Origin: Deltaproteobacteria bacterium HGW-Deltaproteobacteria-18
GTDB taxonomy: Bacteria; Desulfobacterota; Desulfovibrionia; Desulfovibrionales; Desulfomicrobiaceae
Length of the DNA: 64,000 nt
Direction of reading: 5' to 3'
NCBI GenBank assembly: GCA_002841885.1
Contig: PHBE01000020.1
Location: forward strand, 1 to 64,000
Within the stretch, counting starts at the first letter, position 1; the number at the start of each line of letters is the position of its first letter. Of this stretch, positions 38,069-46,012 are shown piece after piece. A model generated the notes under the pieces. It was not told the origin of the DNA. It made no database searches and saw nothing but the letters and a program-made list of their open reading frames with translations. The position numbers and the translations under genes were made by a program.

Positions 38069-39394
38069 TTATGACTCTTCAATTTTTGTGGAGTTGCTAT
38101 AATCAATCCAGCTGTCTTGCATGTCTTCTATATTGCTGTATATAGACCAACAACGCATGCATCCGTAGTAAGCGCCATACTCACGAAGTTTTGCGCGCTG
38201 TTCGCGCATTTCTTCTCCATTCCAAATATCCAGCAAAGATTGTTTGTGGACGTTCCCAGTTGGCGCTAAAATGCACTGAGGGAGCGGTTTGATAAAACCT
38301 TCCGGATTGATGAAGAGTGTATGCCAGTGTGTTTCGCAGTGGCTTTTTGGATATACTCCAGAAGCGTCTGAAAGGCAAAATTCAAGATTTTCTGGTGTAA
38401 AATTTGGACGAAAGTTTATTCTAGCGCCTTTAGAAATGTATTTGTCTTCAATATATTTTTTTTGCTCGAGGATGACTGATGGGTTTATTTTTGACAAATT
38501 TACGTACTGCGCACTAGTTTCTTCAACAGTTACTCCAGATGACAATGCGTGCTCTGCATTGTGCTTTTTTACCATGTCTTTAGATATGTAGTTAAACATA
38601 TAGAAGCCAATAAAAATTTCGTTTAAGAGCCCATTATCGTGCATGTCGTCAATAAAAGCGCTCATCGAATCAAAATTTTTGTCGTTTACAGTAAAATAGC
38701 ATCCTAGTTGGATATCGAGGCCGCGTTTATTCCTCTGCTCGACCATCATGCGCAGGCCTTTGATGATTTGAGCATGGGCCCCGTTGACGCCGCAAAGCGA
38801 ATTGTGAACTTCGGCGGGGCCATCTAGGGATACTCTCAGCGCATTCACTTCAAGGGCAGCTAATCGGTCAGCAAATTTGGGAAGCAGCAATCCATTTGTC
38901 AGCATGGAAAAAGGAAGACCTTTTGTCTTGGTGTACTCAATGAAGGGAATAAGCTGAGAATAGAGAAGTGATTCCATCCACGGTATGCGGATGGTGGGAT
39001 GATACCATGCCGATTCGTCGATGATGCGTTTGCAGAGGTCCAGTGGGAGTTCAAATTTGGTGTGAGGGTCGATGACATTATGCAGCACCTTGGTGTTCTT
39101 GCTGCCTTCTTCTTCAGCTCTGCCGTGGCTAAGGTCGCAATATGAGCAGCGAAGGTTGCACCTATTGTTGACGCAAAAATTGATAGTATGCGGAGGCAGG
39201 CTGTATCCCTCTGCATTAGTTTTATATTGCAGTGATTGTAAAAGATGCAAAGCTCGGCTTACTCTGTAAAGAGGTATTGGTAAAGAATTTATATATTTTG
39301 TAAACTTTGCATAAGAATTGCGTGCTGTTAGCCCGTCTTTGGTTAGCCCTGAGTCGGTTAGCCAGTCTTGCGGTGAAGCGGTGTGGTTGATCAT
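38069..39394 (-). CDS. Radical SAM protein with SPASM-type C-terminus
   Basis: A 441-residue radical SAM enzyme. The 4Fe-4S cluster motif is CNLRCSYC near residue 80, preceded by INFCVNNR, with TNGLLLPKFADRLAAL and ALRVSLDGP as later barrel motifs. The C-terminus has a Cys-rich SPASM/twitch region (SHCETHW, PLPQCILAP, GCMRCWS), suggesting auxiliary Fe-S clusters. It overlaps the ATP-grasp gene by 4 bases. In glycan loci such enzymes are rare; peptide or amino-sugar modification are both possible. The fold is confident, the reaction is not. Confidence 0.88.
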   Translation of the reverse strand: MINHTASPQDWLTDSGLTKDGLTARNSYAKFTKYINSLPIPLYRVSRALHLLQSLQYKTNAEGYSLPPHTINFCVNNRCNLRCSYCDLSHGRAEEEGSKNTKVLHNVIDPHTKFELPLDLCKRIIDESAWYHPTIRIPWMESLLYSQLIPFIEYTKTKGLPFSMLTNGLLLPKFADRLAALEVNALRVSLDGPAEVHNSLCGVNGAHAQIIKGLRMMVEQRNKRGLDIQLGCYFTVNDKNFDSMSAFIDDMHDNGLLNEIFIGFYMFNYISKDMVKKHNAEHALSSGVTVEETSAQYVNLSKINPSVILEQKKYIEDKYISKGARINFRPNFTPENLEFCLSDASGVYPKSHCETHWHTLFINPEGFIKPLPQCILAPTGNVHKQSLLDIWNGEEMREQRAKLREYGAYYGCMRCWSIYSNIEDMQDSWIDYSNSTKIEES

Positions 39395-40494
39395 AATATT
39401 CTCCTAGACGAGGCATGTGCGCCCGGGCAGGGGGCCTCGTCGCCCGTGTCCGTAAAATGTTCCTGAAGTCCTCTGGTGACAACGCCGGTGCGGTAAGCAA
39501 AGCGTGGTTCGACAGACTGTTTCAATATATGCCGTCTAATGAGAACGTCTGGTTCGTTGAATCCTGCCATCGCCCGAAGTGATGTGGTGCCTGAAAATCG
39601 GGGGTTGATTTCAAATACGCAAATTTTTCCGTTAACGAATCGACACTGGATGTTGATTGCGCCGTGTGGTTGCAGTATTTTTGCCAGTTCTTCGCTTGGT
39701 TTCGTTATCTCAGGAAAGGAACCGATTGTTCCCTGTGAGATGCCGCTGCTGATAACAAGAAATGGTCCCAATTCGTGGCGGTCGGTCTTGTTGGGTACTC
39801 GAATCCTGCGGCTAAGGGCTGAATCGAGCGAACGGTGGACTGCGATTGAGTTGATGAACCTGCCATTGAGGTCGTTGAGGATGCCAACCGTGTACTCGTC
39901 TTCCGGAGTCCCAACATATTCCTGGGCGATGAATTCTGGATATGATTCAAGCAAAAAGCGTGCAAATAGTTGCGCTTCCGCTTCGTTTTGAACAATGACG
40001 GTGTCTGCTGACCCTCCAGATCCTTTGGAGGGTTTGAAAACAATTGGAAAAATTGGAAAACTTGAGGCATCTTCCAAGGACCCTATGCGTCGAAACCAAG
40101 GTGCTTGAAATCCATATTTATGGAGCATGTCGAACGTGGCGAGTTTGTCCATACATACGTCGATTAGGCTGGCCGGATTGATGGGTAGCAATATTCCGTT
40201 GGCGGAAATGGTTTCTCTGTGTTCGCTCATGACTTTGAGTTCTATCTCCGAACCAGGGAAGAGCGTCTGTATACTGTGCTCATGGCATAGTGCAAGCAGC
40301 CCTTGTAAATACTCTGGTGCTGTCGCGCGAGGTAATATTGCTGTTGTGTCTACTAGGGCAAACCCTGAGCTGTATGGGTTAGTATCTGTTCCAACTATGT
40401 GGTATGGTGTAGATGCGAGGCGTAATGCCTTGACAATCTGTTCACCAAGCGCTCCTCCGCCAACTCCAGTAACGCAAACCCGTATGTCATTCAT
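39391..40494 (-). CDS. ATP-grasp ligase
   Basis: A 367-residue ATP-grasp protein, of the carbamoyl-phosphate-synthase-like branch. The N-terminal Rossmann part is VCVTGVGGGALGEQIVKAL, and the ATP-grasp core is FPIVFKPSKGSGGSADTVIV, followed by EFIAQEYVGTPEDEYTVGIL and the metal-binding CVFEINPRFSGTTSL. Such enzymes ligate a carboxylate to an amine or thiol, often an amino acid. It is coupled with the radical SAM gene (ATGA) and overlaps the phosphoesterase gene by 4 bases. A role in attaching an amino acid or carboxylate to a glycan sugar is inferred. ATG 40494 is chosen; ATG 40503 is three codons upstream. Confidence 0.88.
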   Translation of the reverse strand: MNDIRVCVTGVGGGALGEQIVKALRLASTPYHIVGTDTNPYSSGFALVDTTAILPRATAPEYLQGLLALCHEHSIQTLFPGSEIELKVMSEHRETISANGILLPINPASLIDVCMDKLATFDMLHKYGFQAPWFRRIGSLEDASSFPIFPIVFKPSKGSGGSADTVIVQNEAEAQLFARFLLESYPEFIAQEYVGTPEDEYTVGILNDLNGRFINSIAVHRSLDSALSRRIRVPNKTDRHELGPFLVISSGISQGTIGSFPEITKPSEELAKILQPHGAINIQCRFVNGKICVFEINPRFSGTTSLRAMAGFNEPDVLIRRHILKQSVEPRFAYRTGVVTRGLQEHFTDTGDEAPCPGAHASSRRIL

Positions 40495-41198
40495 GAGCAA
40501 CATTCCTTTGCTGCCGCAATTATATGAGATTCATTTCGATCAAAGCACTTCCGTACGAGTGGATGCACTGCTTGCAAGAGTTTAGGCGATGGCGTAAACG
40601 GTAGTCTGATAATTTTTGCTTTCATTTCTGGGAATTCTAAAATAGCAAATGAAAGTAATCTGCCGCTGTCACGAGGCATACCGCATGACCCTGGGTTAAG
40701 TAGCAACGTTCCGTCCCGGATTGTCAAATGCGGACGATGCGTGTGCGCCGTCAAAACGCAGTCGATTCCATCAGGCACGTGTATTGCGTCTGGATTGTGG
40801 CCATACCCGGAGAGAGGGTCCTGTGGCGTGCCGTGGCAGAGTAGAAGACGACGGCCTCCAACGTCTAGATGAAGCATGGGGCCGTTTGCTTCAACTGACC
40901 GCAACCAAGCTGAGGGGAGGGCGGTTCGTAATCTCTTTAGGCCGTATACAGCGTCTTTTTCAGGAGAAATCGGTTGCAGATTGAAAAGCATTGCTTCATG
41001 GTTGCCCATTATAGAAATTGCGTTGTTTTGCAAAAGCATATTGCATACTTCATTCCCGTGAGGCATGTATCCAACTGCATCGCCAAGATGGATTAATGTA
41101 TGCACCCCGTGATTCAGTAGATATTTGATGCATATATTCAGTCCAGCTGCGTTGCCGTGTGTGTCTCCCAGGATTCCGATGCGAAAATGCACAATCAT
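40491..41198 (-). CDS. Metallophosphoesterase (calcineurin-like)
   Basis: A 235-residue phosphoesterase with all five family motifs: GDTHGN, LGDAVGYMPHGN, MGNHEAM, LCHGTP and TAHTHRPH. It resembles the YfcE/MJ0936-type phosphodiesterases and ends with a helical extension. The start could be ATG 41198 or the GTG two codons later at 41192; GGAG lies only two bases before the ATG and eight before the GTG, so the GTG is the better fit. As the first gene of the coupled phosphoesterase-ATP-grasp-radical SAM set it may act on a phosphorylated or nucleotide-linked intermediate. Confidence 0.88.
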   Translation of the reverse strand: MIVHFRIGILGDTHGNAAGLNICIKYLLNHGVHTLIHLGDAVGYMPHGNEVCNMLLQNNAISIMGNHEAMLFNLQPISPEKDAVYGLKRLRTALPSAWLRSVEANGPMLHLDVGGRRLLLCHGTPQDPLSGYGHNPDAIHVPDGIDCVLTAHTHRPHLTIRDGTLLLNPGSCGMPRDSGRLLSFAILEFPEMKAKIIRLPFTPSPKLLQAVHPLVRKCFDRNESHIIAAAKECCS

Positions 41199-41302
41199 TC
41201 TCCTGATTTATTTGTGAATATGTATGATTTTTGATCTGTTATCTTTGTTTTTTTGGCGAAGCATATTGTTGAATATTGCTGCTTTATATAACGAACTATC
41301 CG

Positions 41303-42268
41303 CTATCGAGAGTGCCAAACCCAAGAGGAATGCAAAATATGTTCAAGAGATGAATTGAGTGCCTGCCATTTCAGAGTTTTCTCTGCGCTCATTGGATCTG
41401 CAACTAAACATGCGGGATCCCCTTCTCTCCGTGGAGAGATGATGAGCGGGATCGTTTTATTTGTGATTTGTGCCGCTGATGTGGTGATTTCACGAATTGA
41501 GAAGCCATGCCCTGTTCCCAGATTCACTGCTTGGTTTTCTCCTCCGCGTTGGATAGCCATGATCGCCCGCACATGCGCATCCGCCAAATCCGTCACATGA
41601 ACATAATCCCGAATACACGTCCCATCCGGCGTCGGGTAATCATCTCCAAAAATTTCCAGGGCCGGTATCAGTCCCATTGCCGCCATCAGCGCCCTTGGTA
41701 TCAAATGGGTCTCAGGCTCATGCCATTCCCCTGTTTCCCCATCCGGGTCGCACCCGGCAGCGTTAAAATATCTTAGCGACATCCACTTTATGCCATGCGC
41801 CTTTTCATAATCGGCCAGCATGCGCTCCATGAACAGTTTGCTGGCCCCGTAGGGGTTGATGGGGTTGGTGGGAGTGTTTTCGGTGATGGGCATTTGTTCT
41901 GGCGATCCGTAGACCGCGCAGGTGCCCGAGACCACTATGTACGGCACGCCTTCGTCACGCATGGCGTCGAGGATGCTGAGCGTGCCGCATACGTTGTTGC
42001 GAAAATATTTGCCCGGATCAATAACCGATTCTCCGACATAGGCGCTGGCTGCGAAGTGGATGATGCCTTCGATCCGGTGCTGTCTGATGCAGGCCCGCAG
42101 ACGTTGCGTGTCCAGAATGTCACCGTAAACAAAGTCGCCCCAGCGGACCAGTTCCCTGTGTCCCGTGGACAGGTTGTCATAGACGATAACCGTGTGCCCC
42201 TGGTGCGCCAGGGCTTTGCAGGTGTGGCTTCCGATGTAGCCGGCTCCGCCTGTGACGAGGATTCGCAT
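41303..42268 (-). CDS. galE: UDP-glucose 4-epimerase
   Basis: GalE, 321 residues, interconverts UDP-glucose and UDP-galactose with tightly bound NAD. Motifs: ILVTGGAGYIGSHTCKALA, VYDNLSTGHRE, the catalytic YGASKLFMERML (Tyr-x3-Lys), SLRYFNAAGCDPDGETGEWH and DGTCIRDYVHVTDLADAH, all diagnostic for GalE. It lies 4 bases from the UDP-glucuronate decarboxylase gene in an operon supplying sugar donors to the glycan locus. The C-terminus is a little short compared with the usual 330 residues. Confidence 0.95.
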   Translation of the reverse strand: MRILVTGGAGYIGSHTCKALAHQGHTVIVYDNLSTGHRELVRWGDFVYGDILDTQRLRACIRQHRIEGIIHFAASAYVGESVIDPGKYFRNNVCGTLSILDAMRDEGVPYIVVSGTCAVYGSPEQMPITENTPTNPINPYGASKLFMERMLADYEKAHGIKWMSLRYFNAAGCDPDGETGEWHEPETHLIPRALMAAMGLIPALEIFGDDYPTPDGTCIRDYVHVTDLADAHVRAIMAIQRGGENQAVNLGTGHGFSIREITTSAAQITNKTIPLIISPRREGDPACLVADPMSAEKTLKWQALNSSLEHILHSSWVWHSR

Positions 42269-42272
42269 TTTT

Positions 42273-43238
42273 CTATCCTTCCCTTAACTCGCCGTTCGTC
42301 AGAAGTTCTTCAAAATAAGCAATCGTCTGCACAAGTCCCTCGCGCAAGCGGATCTGCGGCTCCCAGCCATAACGATCCTTGGCCAGCGTTATGTCGGGCT
42401 TTCTTTGCTTCGGATCGTCAGTGGGCAGCGGTTCAAGGGAAATCTCTGATGAACTTCCCGTCATTTCAACAATCTGCTGTGCCAGTTCCAGAATCGTGAA
42501 TTCCCCAGGATTCCCCATGTTCAACGGGCCGCAGAACTCATGATCATTGCGCATGAACCGCAGCATCAGTTCCACCAGATCGTCCACGTAGCAGAACGAT
42601 CGCGTCTGCGAGCCATCACCGTAAATGGTGATGGGTTTGCCTTGCAGGGCCTGCATGATGAAATTTGAGACGACTCGTCCGTCGTTGGGATGCATTCGCG
42701 GGCCGTATGTGTTGAACAGTCTTCCCACCTTGATGGGCAGTCCGTGCTGGCGGTGGTATGCGAAGAAGAGAGATTCCGCGCAGCGTTTTCCTTCATCATA
42801 GCACGACCGGTATCCGATCGGATTCACGTGGCCCCAGTACGACTCTGGCTGAGGGTGTATTTCCGGGTCTCCGTAAACCTCCGAAGTGGACGCCTGGAAG
42901 ATCGGGATGCGCAGGCGTTTGGCCAGGCCCAGCATGTTGATGGCCCCATGCACGCAGGTCTTGATGGTCTGCACCGGGTCGTGCTGGTAGTGGATGGGCG
43001 AGGCCGGACAGGCCAGGTTGTAGATCTCGTCGACTTCCAGGTAGAGCGGAAAGGTCACGTCGTGGCGGATGAGCTCGAATCTGGGATTGGGCAGCAGGTG
43101 CTCGATGTTCTGACGCGAGCTGGTGAAGAAGTTGTCCACGCAGATGACTTCGCAGCCTTCCAGCAGCAGACGTTCGCAGAGGTGTGATCCCAGAAAGCCG
43201 GAACCGCCCGTGACAAGGACTCGTTTTCGTAAGTGCAT
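42273..43238 (-). CDS. UDP-glucuronate decarboxylase (UDP-xylose synthase)
   Basis: A 321-residue SDR of the UXS type, converting UDP-glucuronate to UDP-xylose. It shows [81 protein letters not shown] (catalytic Tyr/Lys) and [20 protein letters not shown], which together define the family. It is the first gene of the short operon with galE. No UDP-glucose dehydrogenase was found in the window, so the UDP-glucuronate must come from elsewhere. Confidence 0.94.
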   Translation of the reverse strand: MHLRKRVLVTGGSGFLGSHLCERLLLEGCEVICVDNFFTSSRQNIEHLLPNPRFELIRHDVTFPLYLEVDEIYNLACPASPIHYQHDPVQTIKTCVHGAINMLGLAKRLRIPIFQASTSEVYGDPEIHPQPESYWGHVNPIGYRSCYDEGKRCAESLFFAYHRQHGLPIKVGRLFNTYGPRMHPNDGRVVSNFIMQALQGKPITIYGDGSQTRSFCYVDDLVELMLRFMRNDHEFCGPLNMGNPGEFTILELAQQIVEMTGSSSEISLEPLPTDDPKQRKPDITLAKDRYGWEPQIRLREGLVQTIAYFEELLTNGELREG

Positions 43239-43325
43239 ATGTTTCCCGCCATCCTGGCAAGAGGTGTCAAAATCCTTTCAGCCCTGGCAGGCCGCCCCAA
43301 AAAGGCAATCTGCTGCGTCAGCGAT

Positions 43326-43377
43326 AAAATCCAGACCGCTTATGTATACCTAATACACCGCGCGTCCTGGATTTTTT
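43326..43377. repeat. Intergenic inverted repeat, possible terminator of the toxin-antitoxin operon
   Basis: Arms AAAATCCAG (43326-43334) and CTGGATTTT (43367-43375) enclose a 32-base AT/GC-mixed loop with short inner CG-rich pairing. T-rich ends occur on both strands. It lies in the 299-base gap between the nucleotide-sugar genes and the toxin-antitoxin module, both on the reverse strand. The rest of the gap contains a CTTGGC-GT-GCCAAG palindrome at 43461-43474 and no gene. I believe similar strings recur in deltaproteobacterial genomes, but only one copy was seen here. Confidence 0.5.
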
Positions 43378-43537
43378 CGCTTCCTTGCATCTCACCATTT
43401 TTGAACGACCTGTGAATTTTTCAATAGTCACCTAGTGGGCTGCCTAAAAAACAATTTGCACTTGGCGTGCCAAGGCGCGGTTGAATGTGTCCGGGGTGGC
43501 CGCTCGGGTGGCTTGCGGCTGATTTGGGAAGAAGTTT

Positions 43538-44155
43538 TTATACGGCCAGGGCCTTCAGGGTCAGCCACTCTCTGATTGTTTCATCCGGGACGGCTTCATT
43601 CATGAAATCAACCTGTTCAGTCATATCCACATCGTCGAAATAGCAAAGTTGCTCCAGGAAAAGCTTGGCGTTGAAGGCCCCCCGGAAAAGCGTCTTGGTG
43701 CGGTGGATGAGGTCCGGCAGGGTGACGTGGTCACGGAGCAGGAAATAGAGGTCCACGTAATCCTTCCACTTGCTTCTTCTGCCCAGCGCATAGGCTTTCA
43801 TGGATCCGATGACCGGTATTTCCGGCAGTCGGATTCCTGCGCGCGGCCACGACACGGTGGGGCGGATGGGGAATGGAAAGGAGAAGAAGGTCAGTTTGAC
43901 GCCTTGGACGATGATGGTCAGTTCATCGGCTGTGGCGGTCAGCGTATGCTCCGGGAAGTGCCCTTTGGCTTGGAGAGTGCGAAGGATCGATTCCGGCCGG
44001 ATTTCTTCGGGCGTGGCCAGGTCGAAATCGATGGATTTCCGGTGCCCGATCTGTAGGGCTAGGGCGGTTCCACCGCAGAGATAGAATTTCGGGAAACTGG
44101 GTAAAATCGTTTCGGCCAGGGTCAGTTGGGCTTGGCTCAGAATCTCTTCATGCAT
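43538..44155 (-). CDS. AbiEii-like nucleotidyltransferase (putative toxin)
   Basis: A 205-residue protein of the AbiEii/nucleotidyltransferase family. FYLCGGTALALQIGHRKSID followed by FDLATPEE is the nucleotidyl-transfer site (GG...D-x-D), and SKWKDYVDLYFLL is the later conserved Lys-Asp motif. The frame is open to 44290, but ATG 44155 is the likely start, overlapping the end of the small gene before it. AbiEii proteins act as toxins in type IV-like abortive-infection pairs. Here the partner is the 91-residue protein upstream rather than a classic AbiEi. It is the last gene of a four-gene module. Confidence 0.82.
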   Translation of the reverse strand: MHEEILSQAQLTLAETILPSFPKFYLCGGTALALQIGHRKSIDFDLATPEEIRPESILRTLQAKGHFPEHTLTATADELTIIVQGVKLTFFSFPFPIRPTVSWPRAGIRLPEIPVIGSMKAYALGRRSKWKDYVDLYFLLRDHVTLPDLIHRTKTLFRGAFNAKLFLEQLCYFDDVDMTEQVDFMNEAVPDETIREWLTLKALAV

Positions 44156-44423
44156 GATGGGCAAAATAGAGTGAAAAGTAGTTGATGGTCGGCGGGCGGT
44201 AATTGCAGCGTTCTTTTCGGATCTGTTGTTCAAAGATTTCGCGGACCTTTGGGGTGCCAATTTCCTCAAGCAATTGCCTGACGTCATCAAGATCGCCCTT
44301 GGTCAGGATGCCCTCGACCACGCTTTCAAGGGACAGCATGCGTTTGTCCGCGACATCCCACCACAGATATTCGCGGGGGACCACGAGGGTGTTGAACTGG
44401 TCTTCAGTTAGCATGGCGTGCAT
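44148..44423 (-). CDS. Small putative antitoxin paired with AbiEii-like protein (DUF6922-like)
   Basis: A 91-residue protein with YLWWDV, SVVEGILTKGDLDDVRQLLE and IGTPKVREIFEQQIRKER, a pattern I associate with the DUF6922 family found next to nucleotidyltransferase toxins. ATG 44423 sits 5 bases after the previous stop, with AAAGAG upstream; the frame is open to 44600 but would overlap the HepT-like gene. The gene overlaps the AbiEii-like gene by 8 bases. The antitoxin role is inferred from the pairing, and the family name is recalled, not searched. Confidence 0.7.
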   Translation of the reverse strand: MHAMLTEDQFNTLVVPREYLWWDVADKRMLSLESVVEGILTKGDLDDVRQLLEEIGTPKVREIFEQQIRKERCNYRPPTINYFSLYFAHHA

Positions 44424-44427
44424 GATT

Positions 44428-44853
44428 TTACTCTTTCCCAAGCCACTTCTCACGCATGATTGAAGCAAAATGTTTTGCAAGCTTTTCGTATTCAGGAAGT
44501 CTGCTCCAGATGGATTCTGCCATCTCCTGAAGGTAGATATGGCTGAGCTGATTTCTGTCATTGATAGCCTGGATGAAAAGTTCGTACATCGGATAATCAC
44601 AGTAGCCAGCTTCCACGAATTCTTTTGCGACAGATTTGGGAGTCACGACATCAACGCCGTCCACCTCGTACAGAAATGCCTGGATTGTTTTCCACAGTAG
44701 CTCTATTGTAAACTCAAATTTTTGTATTTGGCCTGACTTGATATTGTCTGCAACAAGTTCTTGAAATAATGTTGGCTCGAGGGTCAGTGCATCGCTGAAA
44801 TTTGAGAGCGCGTCATCCAGGTTGTTCAATTTGCGCGCGAGCTTTGTTTCCAT
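44428..44853 (-). CDS. HepT/HI0074-like nucleotidyltransferase substrate-binding protein
   Basis: A 141-residue all-helical protein of the HI0074 (NTase substrate-binding) group, related to HEPN toxins. FEFTIELLWKTIQAFL is the family core, and NDRNQLSHIY gives the HEPN motif R-x4-H-x-Y, the form in which HepT toxins are AMP-modified on the Tyr by their MntA partner. It overlaps the MNT-type gene upstream by 28 bases and precedes the small antitoxin-like gene by 4 bases. It could be a RNase-like toxin or a substrate-binding subunit; the intact R-x4-H-x-Y favours the former but does not prove it. Confidence 0.84.
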   Translation of the reverse strand: METKLARKLNNLDDALSNFSDALTLEPTLFQELVADNIKSGQIQKFEFTIELLWKTIQAFLYEVDGVDVVTPKSVAKEFVEAGYCDYPMYELFIQAINDRNQLSHIYLQEMAESIWSRLPEYEKLAKHFASIMREKWLGKE

Positions 44854-45164
44854 ACGACAACCTCTTGCATGGCGATGTTCTTGAATTCTGGGGGTGCGGT
44901 GTCCATGTTCACGAGATCCACCCGGTGGGGAATGATGCTTTCTTCCAGCTCGGTCAGAAGGCGGTCACGGGTTTTGAGAAAGGTTTTCTCATCCAGTCCG
45001 CTGAAACCAATGTCGATGTCGGAACTGCGCCGCTCAGTCTTCCGTGCCCGCGAGCCAAACAGGAAAATGGTGCAATCGAGACCCTTGGTGACCTTGAGCG
45101 CCAGCATTCGCATTTGGTTCAGGTATTTATCCTGATATGAATGGGACGGAAGCGTGGTCTTCAT
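44826..45164 (-). CDS. Minimal nucleotidyltransferase (MntA-like antitoxin)
   Basis: A 112-residue MNT-domain protein. IFLFGSRARKTERRSSDIDI contains the catalytic G-S-x10-D-x-D motif, and later RVDLVNMD supplies the third acidic residue. In MntA-HepT systems this protein adds AMP to the toxin. It overlaps the HepT-like gene, starts at ATG 45164 with GAGGGG just upstream, and is the first gene of the four-gene module 43538-45164. It is only 9 bases from the TPR gene, so shared transcription with upstream housekeeping genes is possible. Confidence 0.86.
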   Translation of the reverse strand: MKTTLPSHSYQDKYLNQMRMLALKVTKGLDCTIFLFGSRARKTERRSSDIDIGFSGLDEKTFLKTRDRLLTELEESIIPHRVDLVNMDTAPPEFKNIAMQEVVVWKQSSRAN

Positions 45165-45173
45165 TCCTTCCCC

Positions 45174-45977
45174 TCATCCCTCCATCTGCCTGGCCGCGAA
45201 CATTTTCATCTTCTTGGCTTCGACAAACTCGGCATTGACGGCCAGGGCGCGGTCGGCGGCGGCGATGGCGTTTTTCCAGCGTTTCATGTCCAGGTAGACC
45301 CGGCCGAGGTTGAAGTAGATGACCTCGTCATGAGACTGGCGCTCAAGGGCCTGGATGTAGAATTTCTCGGCTTCTTCGAGTCGGCCGGATTTGCGCAGGG
45401 CCATGCCCAGCTTGTTGAAGATGTGGGCCGAGTCCGGGTTGTCCGCGTAGGCGGCCTTCAGGTATTCCAGAGCTTCGTCGTACTTGCCGAACTCCAGAAA
45501 AATGTCGGCCACGGTGATTTTGAGTTCCGTGTCGGTTTTGGCCGCTTCGATGAGGCGTCCGCAGACCTGCTGGGCCTTGGCGGTTTCGTCGGTCTGCAGC
45601 AGCTTTTTTGCCAGTTCCAGTTGCTTGCGCCGGTATTCTTCCAGTGCGGCCAGGTGCGAGTTGGCTTCGTCGGCAAGATTTTCCTGCAGAAAGGTCAAGA
45701 GCGCGTAGAGGCTGGAAAGAAGTTCCCGTTCTTCGCCGGGCTTGTAGCTGATCTGGAGAGGGTAGATTTTCTTGAGTTCGCGGTCGTTGGCGAGGTGGTA
45801 GGCGGCCTTGTCCAGGGACTCGGTGAAGGACTGCATCTCGTGCTTCATGAGTTCGGCCTTGAGGATGAATCCGACCGCTTCGTGCAGATTGGCCACGGCG
45901 GCAAGGAGCTTGCCCTGTTTGAGCAGCATGTTGACTTCTCCAAGCTGTTTCTTTGCCTTGAGAATCTCTGCTGACAT
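45174..45977 (-). CDS. Tetratricopeptide-repeat protein
   Basis: A 267-residue cytoplasmic protein. The N-terminal 130 residues are a long helical region of unknown family. The C-terminal part has several TPR units (ELKITVADIFLEFGKYDEAL, AHIFNKLGMALRKSGRLEEA, VIYFNLGRVYLDMKRWKNAI). No signal peptide or membrane span. It lies 35 bases downstream of carA on the same strand and is likely co-transcribed. Function unknown; TPR suggests a scaffold. Confidence 0.85.
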   Translation of the reverse strand: MSAEILKAKKQLGEVNMLLKQGKLLAAVANLHEAVGFILKAELMKHEMQSFTESLDKAAYHLANDRELKKIYPLQISYKPGEERELLSSLYALLTFLQENLADEANSHLAALEEYRRKQLELAKKLLQTDETAKAQQVCGRLIEAAKTDTELKITVADIFLEFGKYDEALEYLKAAYADNPDSAHIFNKLGMALRKSGRLEEAEKFYIQALERQSHDEVIYFNLGRVYLDMKRWKNAIAAADRALAVNAEFVEAKKMKMFAARQMEG

Positions 45978-46012
45978 GGGCGCTCCTTGCGCGGCGTGCG
46001 CGAATTAGATGT

